Source: GWE2-42-39 sp963662895
Lineage (GTDB): Bacteria > Bacteroidota > Bacteroidia > Bacteroidales > Prolixibacteraceae
Direction of reading: 5' to 3'
NCBI GenBank assembly: GCA_963662895.1
Contig: OY759981.1
Location: forward strand, 2,728,001-2,792,000
DNA: 64,000 bases
Translations under genes and position numbers: made by a program
Shown: positions 63,631-64,000 of the stretch, piece after piece
How the letters are laid out: every line of letters starts with the position of its first letter
How positions within the stretch are numbered: the stretch's first letter is position 1
Notes under the pieces: generated by a model
Seen by the model: the letters and a program-made list of their open reading frames with translations, nothing else
The model's database searches: none
What the model was told of the DNA's origin: nothing

Positions 63631-64000
63631 ATGACAAAGAATCTTCAAAAAGCACAGCAATACGAAAAGTTTATTGCAACCCGGAAGGATCAGAATATTG
63701 AGGCACAAATTGCGGAAGCAGAACAGATTGTTCATGCAATTGAAATAATTGATAGCCGGAAAGCATTTATACAAGTGCAAAAACGGATCCAAAAACAGAA
63801 AGATCATATGCGGCTTTTGAATATTCTTACCCAGCTCGCAGCTATCCTTTTTGTCCCATTACTTGTTATTTCCATCTGTTTTTTTTACAAATTAAATGTC
63901 CAATCCACAACTGAGCAATTTGCTATGCAGCAAATCTCCAACCCTTCAGGAGTACGTTCGAAAATTGTTTTACCTGATGGATCTAAAGTTTGGTTGAATG
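63631..64000 (+). CDS. FecR-like anti-sigma factor (cut by window end)
   Basis: The frame runs from the ATG at 63631, preceded by an in-frame TGA (63619-63621), to the window end; 123 residues are visible. A helical N-terminus of ~70 residues (AEAEQIVHAIEIIDSRKAFI), one membrane helix (ILFVPLLVISICFFY), then the start of a FecR domain with SGVRSKIVLPDGSKVWLN. The N-terminus lacks the usual FecR helix arrangement but the order helical part, membrane helix, FecR domain is normal. It should regulate the sigma factor upstream. Confidence 0.88.
   Translation, partial: MTKNLQKAQQYEKFIATRKDQNIEAQIAEAEQIVHAIEIIDSRKAFIQVQKRIQKQKDHMRLLNILTQLAAILFVPLLVISICFFYKLNVQSTTEQFAMQQISNPSGVRSKIVLPDGSKVWLN

Overview
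The window looks like a chromosomal segment of a Bacteroidota bacterium, most likely from the Marinilabiliales/Prolixibacteraceae side of the phylum (the family is inferred, not proven). Pointers are a giant repeat protein ending in a gliding-motility/type IX secretion (CHU_C) sorting domain, a TonB receptor with an STN domain plus FecR and ECF sigma factor, a DUF4783 protein, many LytS/LytTR and hybrid sensor kinases, and upstream signals of the TAnnTTTG type that Bacteroidota use as -7 box.

Layout. 1-5394: 3' part of a huge cadherin-like/Ig-like adhesin. 5440-5669: a 42-bp tandem array. 5.7-11.4 kb (minus): DUF58 protein, thioredoxin, DnaE, RecX. 11.4-17.2 kb (minus): complete tripartite RND efflux operon, divergent from a LytS-type kinase and LytTR regulator (17.5-19.3 kb). 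19.4-20.3 kb: FMN riboswitch and ribB. 20.5-29.6 kb: HU-like protein, AlaDH/saccharopine-type dehydrogenase, YihY/BrkB membrane protein, DUF4783 protein, RlmH, a 1218-residue NtrY-like kinase, an MBL-fold hydrolase and an AIM24 protein. 29.7-30.2 kb: a roughly 470-bp element with inverted ends and no gene. 30.5-35.5 kb: TolC, HlyD and two ABC-2 permeases without an ATPase gene. 35.9-38.3 kb: orphan AT-rich FtsX/MacB-type permease. 38.6-43.8 kb (minus): DUF4382 lipoprotein, STN-TonB receptor, FecR, sigma factor. 44.2-50.7 kb: small housekeeping genes (deaminase, ArfB, YiiX-like lipoprotein, GalE, SPOR protein), interrupted at 46292-47575 by a complete ISKra4-family insertion sequence with perfect ends and an 8-bp target duplication. 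50.9-53.1 kb: an arsenic/metal-type cassette (redox disulfide protein, thioredoxin-coupled ArsC, COG0701 permease, DGC protein) behind a promoter-operator. 53.6-58.5 kb (minus): two hybrid kinases in tandem. 59.1-60.6 kb: a Memo-AMMECR1 fusion with a lipoprotein signal. 60.8 kb: tRNA-Arg(CCT). 61.1-64 kb: DUF4097 protein, remnants of two FtsX permeases, and a second sigma/FecR pair cut by the window end.

Themes. Several intergenic spaces, mostly between converging genes or just 3' of genes, hold short repeats: 42-bp, 41-bp, 22-bp and degenerate ~20-25-bp arrays, a 112-bp imperfect inverted repeat that exactly fills a convergent gap, and two dispersed motifs present at two loci each. Export and envelope signalling dominate the gene content. 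No CRISPR array, prophage, rRNA or replication origin was seen. The most interesting items are the intergenic repeats, the regulator-less ars-like cassette, the exported Memo-AMMECR1 fusion with a perfect 20-bp palindrome at its start, the IS with a likely -1 frameshift, and the ATPase-less exporter operon.
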